A DNA stretch of 64,000 nucleotides from Isoetes taiwanensis (taxonomy: Eukaryota > Streptophyta > Lycopodiopsida > Isoetales > Isoetaceae): NCBI GenBank assembly GCA_021234155.1, contig JAJEKV010000155.1:956462-1020461 (forward strand), in the 5' to 3' direction. The notes beneath the pieces were generated by a model that saw only the letters and a list, made by a program, of their open reading frames with translations, was not told the DNA's origin and did no database searches. Shown piece by piece: positions 32,481 through 48,335 of the stretch; within the stretch, counting starts at the first letter, position 1; each line of letters opens with the position of its first letter. The translations under genes and the position numbers were made by a program.

Positions 32481-35400
32481 GTTCATTGGTGCCTTTAAGC
32501 CTCAGGTAAACGCTGACCTTGCCCCTTTCCACACATTGCGTGCCTTTTTCTTTCCCCCTTCTCCCCGATGCAATGCATGAGTTTGAGAAACGTGAGAATA
32601 TGAGGCCCACTTTGAATTTAATCTTTGACTTAGTCCCACTTTACTCCCATCGTTGAAAAGTGTCCCAATCTAATGTAATGGATCTTATTTAATGTGATGT
32701 GGTGTAATTTGTTTTCTCTTGCAAAGAGTTGAAGCACTAAGCAAAAGAGCATTGACGGTGGCAAGTTTCTTCTTATATCGTAAAAGTTGACTAATCGAGA
32801 CATTTTGTAAATGCTTTAGAACCCAAGTAAAATGCAACAAAGAAACAGTTGCCATATCTTTAAAAAAATAGTACAAAGAGCTATAGATCATGCTTGAGTG
32901 TTATATCCACCATAAGTTGGAAACTAACATCTTTTGCAAATTTTATAGTTCCAAGTTTGGATTGATATCTGGACCTTTGAACATTTTCATATAACTTATC
33001 CTCGAAAAGTGACATGGATTTGGGTTATTAAGAAGACAATATGCAATTGAACAATAAGACATTGGTGCAATTCTATATCACCTTATTTTAAACGAGCAAT
33101 ATTAAGTTTTACACACTGAGAATATTCCATCCCCCTGTCTTCGACCTTCCATCTAGAAATATATAAATGGCAAGCAAACAACTACGTTTTATAAAATTGA
33201 ATGAGTTTTTATCGTCCATGAAGACCAATAAGCCCAAAACAATAATAAATCCAAAAAATGACATCTAATTCCATTGCAAAAAATTTCACTCCTTCGAAGA
33301 AACCTCGAGATGGGTTTTTTTTAACCTAAACAGTAATAAGTCGATTTGTTCTTTGTTCTTGCTTAGGTCCTATAGGACATCTGGTATCCATGGATGATAA
33401 AATATAATTCAATACAATAAACATCCTCTACAAAACTTTGTTTTCCTCTTCACATTAATATATCTATACATGTATAATTATTATGGGAAAGATTCTTTAG
33501 GCATATTCGGTGTTGATGCCTCTTCCTGGATCGATACATTGGGAAGGAAAAAAAATGGGGGCTCTTAAAAAAGATGAAAAATGAAGGGGCCTTGAAGACC
33601 ACATTACAACATTACGAGCGTGGCTATAGCGGTTAGTGGGCTTACTCTACGGTGATGCAGCGTTTGGGCGATAAGCGTTATTAACAAAAGTAAAAGTTCG
33701 GCACCTTATTTACGGTAGAAGAGCTTATTCCAATAGAAGAAAAAATCATGGCGGAGCGAAACCTCCGGCCCGGCCAATTGAAGCGCAAAAGGGGAGCATT
33801 GGAAGCGGGGGCAACCACGGTACCGGAGGGCATTCTCATGGTCAGATCGAGATCTTGGCTTCCAAGCCCTCAGCCGAGGCTCCATCCTAAATTTGTGACC
33901 TTTGCATGCAATTGTGGACGATGTGTTCAAAAATTACTAGAGCATGGTTTCTTGTGATCAAGCGTGGCTGCGTGCTAAGCTATGGTGGCATCCGATACGC
34001 ATAATTTTCGCCCCAGCATCTAGAAGGAAAATGGGGTTGGGAGCCACTGCGAGTTAGAGATTTGCGAGGCTATTGATTCACGAGCTATGAATCTGAAGAC
34101 GAGGTTTTCTGTAGAGATTGAGAGATTTTTCAATTCGAGCTTCAGATTGCGAGCTATGGAGCTTGAGGCCGCTTAGAGTGCGGCTATGGAGATTTCTTTG
34201 GAGTAACTTCCATAGAAAAGGGATTGTCGTAACATATCCCTGAGGAGCTTCTGCTAACTACTGTAACATATGTTCACGGTATCGGTTTCTGCGCCTACAA
34301 GAACTTGGTGACATAATTGTTGTTTTTCTCAAGAAGTGCAAAGAGACTTGAAGTCAATATTTCTCACAAGTGTAAAATAATCTAAGGCATGCGGTCATGA
34401 TCTTCCACCGCATGCATGCCAAAGCGACCGAAGGCATGCCAATGCATATCATGGGAGATGTAACCCACGGAATCTCATGGGCATGAGAGTGTAACAATGA
34501 TGCGAGTGCCATAAGCTCATACTAATGAACTATTTGCAAGCTTCCAACTGGAATGATATATTACATTGGTCGGTATGGAGCTGGTCAGTATACGCTAGTG
34601 TTAAACATGCATGGCTATGATATTTGCGGTACCATCAAGAAAACTTGATTAGCCCACGATAATCCATTTTACCAAACAATTTGCTTATTCATTTCCATGA
34701 CCAATAAACATCTCATTTGTGTTTTGAATCTGACTTTGTCGATGAGAGGTTGTTCCCTCGCCGAATAACATAATTTGCAATGGAGACATGATTGATTTCG
34801 AGTTTGCTGGAAGTTACGCGGATATGCGAGAATATTCATAGTTCATGATTCATAGTTCTATGACTACGAGGAATCCTTAGCTCAAGAATATCTAAACATT
34901 TATCATAGGATATTAAACCCGTGTTTATGCCAAAGTGATGGTAAATAACATGAATCAGTGTAGGAGAGTTACATTTTCGCGGCTTCGGTAATAGTGTGCC
35001 ATGTCTATATTGCGGTTATTTGTGAAGTTTATTGCATTTTGGAACTTAGTGTCACTTAGGATTCCAATTGATGCACAGATGTGTCACGGCATATATAATT
35101 TTGTAAGGCTGTCATTGCTTCACATCTTGGTTAGATGGACATATAGTTGCCTATACTATGCAAATGTTAGGAATTTTGTGTTAATTGAAACAACCAATTT
35201 CAACTAGCAAGGAGCTTCCATATCAATATGAACTCTTGATGTTAACAAATTATGGAGTTAATACTACTTCTAGGAGTTAACGACCTTTTTGAAAAGACCA
35301 TTGTAGTATAGCAGCAAGACAAATACCATGAGTCTTCTAACCAATTTGGCAGCATTCAAACTATGAATTAAGCATTCAAAGCTGCGAATGGGATTCAAGC

Positions 35401-36330
35401 TGTGGTCACTCCAAAACACGGTGCTTTGGGTCTAGAGGCGAGCCGATAAGTAATGGTGTCAGGCATCATGCGATGTAGCTACAACTTCCATTCCACATTG
35501 TAGAAAGAGTGCCATGTGGCGTATAAAATTACACCCGACAAAAAGAGGCCAATTTAGATTCGTCATGGAGCGTTAGGCAAATTCGAGATAAAATATGGAT
35601 GGGTTTGTTATGGTTATTGAACGATTTTGTATCCCGATGGCCAATCGGCCTATGGGGCATCTTAACTGAAACTGCCCACTTTTGTCTGCATCTCTACATA
35701 TGGGGTTTGTAATATTCCATTATTTGTAGGTGTATTATCATTTCACATGTTCTAAATTTTTTGAGGCCATTAGATTCGCATTAGTTTATGGGGAATATTC
35801 TATGTTGGGCCTCCTGGTTTTGAAAGAATATGGGGTCGACGGTATATCTTGACTTACCTCACAATATAATTTGCAATCAACATACATATCTATGATGGAA
35901 GCTCAAAATGTCGAGAATTGAGATCTATTCGACAGCACAAAACTTCTTTAGGTGGGTTGGAGAAGAGAAACAATTGCTTGACGGTATGAGAAGTACCATA
36001 TTATATCTAAACACAAAAGTTGCTAAAGCTTGGCAATAATGAGCATCCATTTTTAATTACACTCAACAACAGACCTTACGCCATGTCTAATAATAACGTC
36101 TAGGTAGCATATACAAATGGGAATGAGATACTTCAACATATATAAACATTTGAAATGATAAGAATATTCAATTAATGACTATTCAGATGTCCATTTCAGG
36201 CTTGATATATAAAGAAACCTGAGGATAAATGTGATTTTTTACCTTGCCATTTTAGATTCTATAGGTCAAACATTTTTGGTTGGCCAGGATACTGCTTATA
36301 TATGTGGCAACTGAAGATAGTGATGATTAG
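32481..36330. other. Long stretch without recognisable gene
   Basis: A 69-codon plus frame at 33748-33957 begins MAERNLRPGQLKRKRGALEA and lies in a GC-richer patch (33.7-34.0 kb). It could be a first exon, but nothing downstream supports it. A string like tttttatcgtccatgaagac at 33197-33216 resembles the flank of the pentanucleotide tract at 48.33 kb. The rest is AT-rich with no domain-bearing frame. Confidence 0.4.
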
Positions 36331-36477
36331 TTATTTCTTGAATGTGTTGGTGAGTTGGAGAAATGGATTTCCAAAGCCAAGTTGGAAGGGGTCCTTGATG
36401 TGAAAGTCACATTAGGCTCTATATTCCATGACACCGACTGGTTGAAAGAGATAAAAGTAAAAGATCTTAGCTTATAG
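36331..36477 (+). pseudogene. Coding-like fragment of unknown family
   Basis: A 48-codon open stretch reads LFLECVGELEKWISKAKLEG then VLDVKVTLGSIFHDTDWLKE before a stop. The composition is that of a soluble protein, unlike the surrounding AT-rich text. It has no start codon and no recognised family. Possibly an isolated exon or relic. Confidence 0.3.
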
Positions 36478-37639
36478 TTGGAAACAATGTCAAACGTTTA
36501 GCCACCTCGAGCTAAAGGACCTATTGAATCTAGTACCAATGTAAAAGGCATTTGGGGAGCCCTTGTTTCTTGAGTTAGATCATTTATGTACTAGAAACAT
36601 TGTAGCGAACATTGACCAAAATTGACGTAAATAACATCAAACAACATGTTAAAAAGTCTTAACATTACAAAATAGATAATGATTTCATTATGCTCTAGGT
36701 GACTTTGTATAGGGGGTTGTAGTTTGGCTGCCGGGAGCAGGTCCCCCTCTGTGCCAAAGCAAACCAACTACAGTTCCCTTACAAGATAAAAGTTGGGGAT
36801 TTGTCAGTATCTTTTTTGATTGGTAGGATATGGTGTACTTGAAGCTCATTCTCGCAGCATGACATCAATCTTGGCATAAGCTGAAACAGTTCAGCAATTG
36901 TTTACATGTTCTTCACCGGCGACCAAGACAAATTCAAGCAACCCAAGTTCTAGCTTGTAGTGTTGCATGGTCTAAGCTCATCTTCCTATAGTCATGTGCA
37001 ATAGAAGAAATAGTCCGAGAAGGAAGCCACAAGGAAGTCCAAACCCTTGCTAGCCAAAATATCTATAAAAAAACATGTTAGACAACACGATTAAAGTAAA
37101 ATACATGAATAAGTATAGACTAACCTCAGCTTAGGCTCCACCTTTGAATAAGACTTTTTAAGAAGAATAGGCTCCAGTTTGAGTAATTGATGATAGCATT
37201 AAAATTGACGTCGTAACCTTCTTTGTGTCCTCTTCATATGCTAAGTCTACAGATTTCCCTTTCTGGGATGTCCCACGTCTAAGAATTTCATAGGAATCCA
37301 CAAAATACAAAGAAACCCAAACCATTGTTAGATTTTGAAGCAATGGGTGTTGGGATTCATGATATATCTGCTGTGCTGTTATTCTAAAGCTACAAAGGAA
37401 GGCTTGTTGCATGGCGAAATTTATTGAGTAAGGTTCTTAGCCCATGACCTTGAGTCGCCACTTACGTTTGTTCTTTTTTTGATACGATGCCTTGCTCAAT
37501 TCAATTCTATGTATTCCACACGGAGGGCAACCGGGATGAAGTGATAATGGGCTTCGTATCTCAGACCCGGTTGGGAAATGGATTGGATCGATGCGCCATT
37601 CAAAAAATTCCTATGCTTGTTTTGAGGAAAAAAGAATGG
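36478..37639. other. No secure gene
   Basis: The 84-codon minus frame at 37412-37158 (MQQAFLCSFRITAQQIYHES onward) has protein-like text but no recognised domain. Confidence 0.35.
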
Positions 37640-39771
<2,132 letters not shown>

Positions 39772-40235
39772 ATGCGAAAAATCGAAGAAATAGATGCAAA
39801 AGTTATGGTGCAATGGGCTACAGACAATTGCGTAACTACATGAATGGCATGGGACACATATACACACCTTGAGGATGCCCTAAATTTTCTTCGCAATGTT
39901 GCAGCACCGCATCTATTTTTCAAAGCAATCTGCCTTGATGGGCGCTCGATTGGCGCCCTCACAGTTTCACCAAACGAAGGATGCCACGGTAGCCAGAAGT
40001 GGGTTATGTTCTTCTTTGGAGATGTTTGGGGAGAAAATTGTTGCTTATGCCTATCATTCTACCCCATACGACTTCCAACGATTGGGCCTTTCGTAATTGA
40101 AGCTTTTGTTGTCCCTGAAAATCTTAGATCCCAACGCATCCTCCTCAAGTCTGGCTTTCAGAGCTTAGGTCTTAAGAAGCGGTATCTAGTTTTTTAAGGA
40201 GAAATGAGGGATTGCTACCATTTTTGTCTACATTC
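39772..40235 (+). pseudogene. Plant-type GNAT N-acetyltransferase relic
   Basis: From 39772 the text reads MRKIEEIDAKVMVQWATDN and, after one stop, MAWDTYTHLEDALNFLRNVA then FFKAICLDGRSIGALTVSPN. This is the N-terminal half of RimJ/RimL-like plant acetyltransferases. The second half is frame-shifted: the acetyl-CoA loop is damaged around FFGDVWGE, and EAFVVPENLRSQRILLKSGF and KRYLVF restore the 'A.V..EN..S.RVLEKxGF...G..R' C-terminal block. GNAT proteins move acetyl from acetyl-CoA to amines or protein N-termini. With a stop and at least two shifts, it is a dead copy. It shows no introns, like many plant members. Confidence 0.75.
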
Positions 40236-41100
40236 AACTCAATTTCAGCTTCTATAATAGCCCTGAATGGAATTAGTAGCCTAAAAAGCGGTGAATTCTT
40301 TCTAGGCAGGTGCACACGGACTACAGTCATGATTAGATACGATCCACTATGACCCAAATAGGTATGTTGGAGCCTCACGGCCCACCTCTTGTTTAAGCTT
40401 ATAGTCATTTTATGATTGGGCTCTATGACTTTGAAATATGAAATACGATTTGCCTAAGGTTTGAGGGAATATTGAATCTCTATACGGCTTTGCCTAAGAT
40501 TTAGAATATGAAATCTGAGGGTCTTGAACCTCTACCAAAATAATTCAATGTCCTAATAAGACTACTTTAACCAATGTACCCAGGTGAGCTAATGTGATTA
40601 TTTTTTATGTGAATATATATATATTTTCTTATAACAATCCATTCAATTGTTTTGGAGATATTCGGATGTCTCTTTACTTAATTGATTAACCTTTGAAGAG
40701 CTATTATAATTCAATTTCACGCCATGATATGAAAAAGGCCTCTAAGATCTAAATCTCTTGGAAAAAGGTGTGATACCAATGTTTTTCGCGGAAACATGAG
40801 CTAGTCTCAACTCAATCCATACCAATGTGGCCTTGTATTTCTCTAAGGGCACAAGTTTATATTATCTTCTTTTATTTTAAGATAGTGTTGGTGACTGCGC
40901 GGGGAGCGCCGCGTAATGTAGCAAGCGCGTGTGGGGTTCCCTTTCTCTTCTTGATTGCACTTTTTGGGTGAGTCACGGTCTTCCTTTGTTTCAAATTCCA
41001 AGGGAAGGCCCGGTATAGTCGCGAGGCGGTGACGCTTGCTGGCCCATGCTTCTCTGTGAGAAATGATCTTTTTACGTTGGTGAGCCACTATTTTTTTCCA
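40236..41100. repeat. Inverse copy of the 10.5-kb repeat and spacer
   Basis: About 40445-40665, read in reverse, matches the tandem unit at 10452-11311 (shared text around caatgtcctaataagactac and ttcaattgttttgg). No target duplication was located at this copy. The remaining spacer shows no gene. The 93-codon minus frame at 41124-40843 is basic and unrecognised. Confidence 0.55.
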
Positions 41101-44100
41101 CCGGCCCCATTTGAGTAGCAGCACTGGCGCTTCGCACTACCGTGCACATGCTGCGTTCATCCCCAGGTTTACCCAGCGTTCATCTAGGTTACAGCGTTCA
41201 TCAGGTTGCGTTCAACTAGGAAAATGTTGGGGCCCGAAAACAATAACTGCAGATCGGTCGCAGATCTCTGAAAAAAAGCTTTGGCGTTATTGGAGCTTCA
41301 TAAAATTTGAAGGGCGAGGTTGCCATACTTATGTTACGGCAATGGAAGATTGTCACGGAATTCACGCGCCAGGGCACTGGGTTAGTCTTCCAATCTTCAA
41401 ATATTTCAAGTTTGAGCGTTGGCGGTACGCACAATTATGAGCCTGGTGATGGATTACGTGAGTCATCTCCTCTAATGCTTTCTTCCCTATTTTTGTCATG
41501 TTGAGAGATGGGTAAGATGGTAAGCTTGACCTCTCATAGGCGGTATTTGTATGCTAGATGTCTTTTGTTTGATTAGGCACATGTATGAGCATTAAACAAT
41601 GCTCATGCATTAGATCATGCACACATACATTGTCACATGGATTCTTAGGATAAGGAAGAGTTTGAAACTACATTTTTCAACCCGAATGTGGCCGGTTTCC
41701 TATTTGGGAGTTTAACTATGGATTTCATGTCATAGAAGAAAATATGGTTACAAGCTCACGAAAAGATGTAAACATCGAAATGGTGATGTAGGAACTAGAC
41801 TTCCTCTGCGAAGTTGGATTGTGCACCTCCTTATATCTACTGCTCTATTCTTGCAAGTAATTGTGGGCCACTTTTGTTAGTGGAATATCTTTGGTGTATC
41901 ACATAGAGGATAGAGTTTGTTCACTTAGTTTATGCTTTGGGTCCTTTAGGCAAGCATGGTCCTTGAATATTTTCTTCTAAAGATTACATTTTAGAATTTT
42001 AAGATGGCACCAAGTCTTTTTATTGTATTTATTACCTATAAGATGGCATGCATGTGCAGCTATTATGCTAGAAGTTATCTATCTCAATTCTGATTTGTGC
42101 CTCGGAGATTTTTGTTATTTCATTTTTCTTTTGTGAATATGTGTGTCTTTTTTAGCCGTTATAATGGGCGTCAAGATAATAATGTTCAATCCTTAAGGAG
42201 GGCGAAATAGTTTCTATTGTAGTATTGTGGCAACCATAGCGGGTATTGCATGTGTGCATTGGTCGGTTAGCGGTAATGGTGGAATCGATGTGAAGTCTTG
42301 GCAGAGTGCCTCTGTCATTTCTCATCTTACCCATCTCACATGCGACTAATTGGCCAATCAGGAAGGTCAAGATGATGGCAAGAGATCTTCTTGTGAGCTA
42401 ACTACATGTGGAACCAAAATTTTAGTTGCACCACAATTCTAAGATATTCTGATAACCTTGAATCCGGCAATATGGAATCACGACAAGTTTAGTTGATGAG
42501 TCATCGATTGGAAGTAAGTTCTTATTTTTATGTTTATTACCAACTTTTGAAAATTAAAAATTGCTTTAGACCCGGATACAACGTATTTCATAATGTTATT
42601 CTTCATCACATTGTTTTCTCTTCATAGCCCTTATATTGTCCAAGGTTTCATCATTAAAGGCATATGGAAAGAATACCTTCTAGAATATCTTTGTGCTTAT
42701 TATTGTTACTTTACTATTTGGCTTCTACATTTTATGGAACATAAAATTCGATTATGATGTCGAGCTCCTTTCACTAAAGTGGGGAATTCATTAAATTTGC
42801 TAGAATGTGAGGCAATCTGCTACTGCTACCAGCAAAATGTTTGGGATGGGAAACCCATCAATGGATGCCTTTGTAATGTTTTTTGTAACATTTCAAGGTT
42901 TCAATCTTGTAACCACGGAATTAAAGAGTATTTGCCAGTTCACCACACGAAGGTTTGTTCCCATTTGTTCTCCATGAGTTTGTTCCTGCTCGAGTGTTTT
43001 TGATGTTTCTAATTTTGATCTATAGCTTGCATTCTAATCTTACTGTTTTTTAGTGTGTTTAGTATCTTAAATGCAAGAGATTCATTGTATGTATTTAAGT
43101 GCAAGAATGGGGCAATTTTCTTATGAGGCATGTTCTTTAATCTTTTGATTGCTGCAATTATGTGACATGGTGTTGATCGATATTCTTGTGAGTTAGGTTT
43201 GTTGCCATGATGATGTCCAGTGGCCCCATTTTGGTATGCAACTAATTCTTGAGTGTGCATGTGGAAAAACTTAAATATTTGATGTAGTTTGTATATGGTT
43301 GTAGACATATGCAAAAGTGGTCTCTACTCTGAAGCAACCTTAGCCTTATGAGATACATTGGGTTGAATTTCCGACTAATGTATCTTTGCTTTAAACATGG
43401 GCAGAGCGGAAGCCTTTCCTTATCTTCTCACCTTCTGATTTTCTAACTAAAAGTTACATGATATTTAGGGAGATTCTTGATGAGAAATCAAACTTCTGAC
43501 TGAACATCTTTTGAACAAAGCCCTAAATTATTTGAGTAATATTTTCCTTAGCATCGCATTTCACTCCTTTGTAGTTAGATCCTAGGTCTGGTTTTGCCAT
43601 CATTGTTCATAGCTCCCCTTGGCAATCATGCTTTTTGATGGTGTATTCTGATGCTTAACTAGATTTCTAAACTTTTGGCAGGTCCAAGCAATTGTTAAAT
43701 TGTTGATGCCCTCATTATCATAGACCATCCCTAATTTACATTTTATAGCAATTTACATGGTACTAATCACGACATCTACACATATTTCCATGAGCTATTG
43801 TAAAGCCGGTGTTCACGATTGGACAAAATTGTGATTTAGAACAAAAAAGTCCAATTAGAACAAAGAGGAGATATAACTTTAGAGACTCATGATTTTGTAG
43901 CAATACTAAATGAAAAAGCAACACCTTAGCAATTAGGATGATCAAACCACAAAACACAAAAAAAAGAAAAATAGCTAATCATAACATTGCAACATTGGTA
44001 TTGGCAATCGTGGTTTTAAAATTTGAATTGCACATTGCAATTTCAAAATTTTTTTCGAGGAAGCGGCGAGAAGAAGATGTATTAACGTATAAGAAATTAC

Positions 44101-46249
44101 ATAGTCATACAAAAACCAAGGTTGTCCACCCATGGGCGACTATAGGCGCCAACGAGACCCTACCTAGTGGGCACTTAGAGCGGTTCAAAAGGAAAAACAC
44201 TTTAAATCAAAGTTCGAGTTTGCAAAATAGAGCTATAGCATCATCTCATAGTATATAGGGACTCCATCGAGGTGATAATAGCATAGGCCTCATCGGTATG
44301 AACAAACATCGGGCGTCAAGCTCATTGGAGCCCAAAGCGGTGGAATCCAGCGGGTACACATAATCGATCGGGCATACCATGTGGATAATTTGGGATCATT
44401 GGAATGCATCGGCCGGAGGAGGTCACGAGGGAAATGAGGCACGTGGGTGGCGGAGAAAAGAGCAGGGCCCAAAGCAATGAGAATCACGCAAACACCACAA
44501 AGAACCCTAAAACACAGGTGAAGGGTTAGAAAAACAACATGCCCGTATGAAGAAACCACCAGAAGGTCAAATATGAAGCGAAAAAGAACACAACAAAAGA
44601 AATATCACCTAAGATTAGAGCATCACCAGCAGATTGAAATATATATGTGAAAATATACGGCCTCAAAGTGAAAACGGCATCACCCATGAGGTGGAAAGAA
44701 TCTGTGAGAATCTGCGATGAAAGGCTCAATCAGAAACAACTGAGGTGGAGAACAATAATAGTGCATGAACATGAATAAAAATGAACCACTCTTTCGCAAA
44801 GATTGGGAAGGGGAGAATATGGAAATAGAAAGAAGGCTGCTTGTGAAACCTTGAAATCGCCCAGCCGAAAAGAGAAACCGGTCCCGATATAGGAGCTTCG
44901 TCCCTTCCCGGAATGTCGATCCGGTGGCCGGATCGATGCTGATATATTATGCACTCTGTTCCCATCTACACCGCGATCATTATATCTGCCAGGAACTTAC
45001 TGTGTCGAAGCACTCTTCACCATTAGCATTGCATTCACCTTTATAACATAGTGTCGCAAAATTAACCCTAGGCATTCCCTTTCGCTTCGGTGGTATACAG
45101 CAACATTTCTGCATTGAGCACTCATGTTTAGTGTAGGATGAATTCACCATTGCACATGGTAGGGGATCCTCGCTTCGATGGTATTATACAACAACATTTA
45201 CGCGTGGGCACTCATGTTTAAGGAGTATGTGAGATGGGCATTCACCATTGCACATAGTAGGGAGGAATTGTTGTTACAAAGCTTCATTTGGGATGCAATT
45301 GAATAAATCATCTGTTTCAACATTAGACATACAAACTACATAACATGTTCATATTTTGTTTCCCACCCATAGATTTGTGGCCCGGTACATCCATGCCACA
45401 TGTCCATAGCCTTAGGGCTACGTTTCTAATATCATATATTATGTAAAGTAAGGCACTGTTAGCCTAATTGTGAAGAGATCCATTTAAAACAAATGACTAT
45501 TACATGCACAATTAGAAAAAAAATATAATCAGCCACAGTCAATGCGTCTTCTGATATAGGAGTTAATACCCGACTCTGATTGTTCAATTTTAACCATTGA
45601 AATTGCATTAGAGTTTTCAATTTTAACCACTAAAATAACATTAATCGACCTTAACCACATTGATCTAAATATTTGAAGCAGACATTTTGAAGAAATACTT
45701 TTCTTAGAGTAAAACTTAAAGGGTGAAATTTGGATTGTAATCTAACAATATACATATGGACTTGTTTGGATTTGATTCCCAAAAAGCAAATAAATAAGAG
45801 GGGCAAAAATTTATCGTGTGGAAGAAATAAAACATATTGTTTTGTAAATGTAAAGAAGGGTACAGTGGGTTCTCTTTTGAGGGGGGACCGAAGGAGGAGG
45901 AAGGAACAACACTTAAAACAACATCTATTTAAAAACAAAGTAAATGAGCCTATTTTCTAATAACCACATGTTATATTAGGAAAATAACATTTAGAAACAA
46001 CAATTGTTTTCTAAACAATACATAAGATTTCTTGAAAATTATCTTTTTTTTCAAAGCGTCAACTACAAAAAGCTACAAAGAATGAGAGGAAAAAAACAGG
46101 ACAGCAGATCTTTTGTAATTTCCACATGTAATATAGTTTAAAATACATGTATTTATTTAGAAGACAAACAATGTATGGCTCCTCAAAACAGTCAAGAAAA
46201 AATCACACTTGACAAGAATTGCCTAAAAATAATAGTGAAAAAAGGACAT
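41101..46249. other. Long stretch without recognisable gene
   Basis: Small repeats are present. GCGTTCATC-like units occur at about 41150-41215. A duplication of about 95 bases at 45080-45165 and 45170-45270 shares ttcaccattgcacat. Near 44923-44942 a string GATCCGGTGGCCGGATCGAT recalls the palindromic tail of the inverted-repeat elements at 10.0 and 12.6 kb. Frames up to about 110 codons (43938-44258, 41111-41440) lack domains. Confidence 0.4.
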
Positions 46250-47011
46250 GTTGAAACAAAAGAGAAAAAAGGGGCCAAAGAACCACGATGGAATAATGTG
46301 TGAGAATCATTCAAATCTGGCAGGGCTAAAGAAATTGCGAGGAGAAAGAAAAAAGCAAAATGGGCTTGAGACCATGCCAAGGCAGGGCAATGCATTAGAA
46401 TCCTGCTTGAGAAGAGCTAAAATTAGGCGTGTAGAAATTTGGGTCACGAGGCAACAATGAAGTGCAAGACCACAAATTAAGGAAACCCAGTGATACAGGG
46501 TGGAATTGATGCCAGATAGACCATGTCGGAAGCTCTAGTTACGGAAGCAGCTTAAAATCAGCCACCATTTCTTTTCTTTCTTGCAGAGGTTCAAACCAAA
46601 CACATTGATCACACCCTAAAGAGCCATGGAGCGGGGTCCACTTCTTACATATCACCTCAAATTTTAGAGATTTCATAGTATCATCTTTGTTACATAAAAG
46701 ATCTACTTCTTTCAAAACTGCCTGTGCTTATACGAATAAATCGCACAATTCAAATACTTGATTCTCTTTTCCACCCGAATTTGCCGGTTAGGAGAATTTG
46801 TTTTGATTGGGTTTGTTTAGATTTGGAAAATTACAGGCAGGAAAGCGATGAAAATGCTTTTGAAGTTGGTTATGTTATATATATCGCCTTGTTCTTAGCA
46901 GTTCGGCAGAGTGATTGGGGGAAAGATTGAAGCTTTGTACATTGAAGGCAGTCATTCGGTGAACATTGGCCTTCCTCTTCCTCTTCCTCTTTGTGGTCAG
47001 TGGGCGTTAAA

Positions 47012-48335
47012 AACTATTCTATTCTATTCTATTCCTATTCTTTCCTTTGGAAAGGAAATAAGGCATGAGGGACATTCTTGTGAAGAACATCTCCGTATTT
47101 GGGAATTTTAAGCGATAAATGGTGATTCAGCTTGAATTGCTCATATTACCATAATTTGTCCCACACTTTTTGGTAAATCTCTATGAAATTTATGAAATAA
47201 AAATGGACAAGTTGAAGAGGTGAGTTAAAGATAAATTATATAGATATGACATATTTAACAACATATAAGACTTATTAGGATCTAATATAGATATATTTTA
47301 AAGATATCATGATAACTTTATATGTTTTGTTTTTACTCTTGTTGATTTCAATAATATTGTAATTTATCTTTAACTCAAAAGTATGTGGGTTACTAAAGGC
47401 TGTAGAATTGCTTTTATAGCCTAATTTTTCAGCTAGCCATTCAATTTTTATATAAGAAAAATATATATAGAGGATTAAAATGTTAATTCTTTAAAAACTT
47501 TAAAGAGAGAGTTGAGGTTGCAATTAGTTAAATGATTATGTTTGTATTCTAATAAAACAAAAATTTGAATAGTTTATTGTCGGTGAAATTTTTAATATAA
47601 TTTTTCATTCATATCAAGTATTTAAAAAATTGTTATAAAACATTCTAATAGAGCAAAATTTGGAATTAGTTCGCTAACAGATTTAATTTTTAATGAATTT
47701 TTTTCATAATAAAACTATTTGAAAGTATTTATTAAAACATGAACTTTCTTGTTTAATTAATTTCAATCAAACCTTTTTAAATATTTTTTAGGTTTGTAAA
47801 TTGCAAACTAATAATTTGGAAATCAATCAGTACGTGAAAAACTAGTACCAGAGTTTTGAATCTGGCAAAATTCTCTTGAAAATTAAAATTTTATCTTCTT
47901 GAGGATATGTCTAATTCTAAATACATTCAAGTGAAAATTAATTTAAGCGAGTTTTGATAACCATTATACTTTAATTTAAGAATAGAAGCTTGTATACTAA
48001 TTATGAAATTCTTAAAAACAAGAAGAATTAAGCAATACATATATATCTTTATAATTTAAAGTGCTATCTAGATATAATCTGAATAAGTCTAAGTTTTTTG
48101 TTAATTATCATACTTGTATAAACAAAAGTTGTGAGAACGGAATAAGAGGCAAAATGGAAGGATGCTTTGTGTGAAGGAAAAGAATGGTTGAGCGAAAGTT
48201 TTCTTGTGAGGAAGGATGAGAACCGGATGAAAATGGAATAAAAGCAAAGGTGACTATGGTATGATTTGTGCAGGAAGCGGAGATGAAGAAGACAAGTTTA
48301 GAACAGAGATAAGAATAGAATAGAATAGAATAGAT
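47012..48335. repeat. Inverted pair of pentanucleotide tracts with shared flanks
   Basis: GTGGGCGTTAAAAACTATTC followed by TATTC units (from about 46998) faces GAATAGAATAG followed by ATTTTTAATGTCCACGAGGA (about 48306-48355). Read inversely the two flanks agree (TTTTTAAyGyCCAC). They could be the terminal inverted repeats of an element about 1.36 kb long, or independent copies of one end. Similar text occurs at 26497-26532. Confidence 0.45.
47240..48115. other. Very AT-rich insert
   Basis: This block has no counterpart in copy 1 of the large repeat, whose matching text runs directly from gttaaagataaatta to aagttgtgagaacgg with only a few bases between. Part of the left flank reappears in reverse near 47360-47376 (taatttatctttaactc). 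There are no coding frames. Confidence 0.5.
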
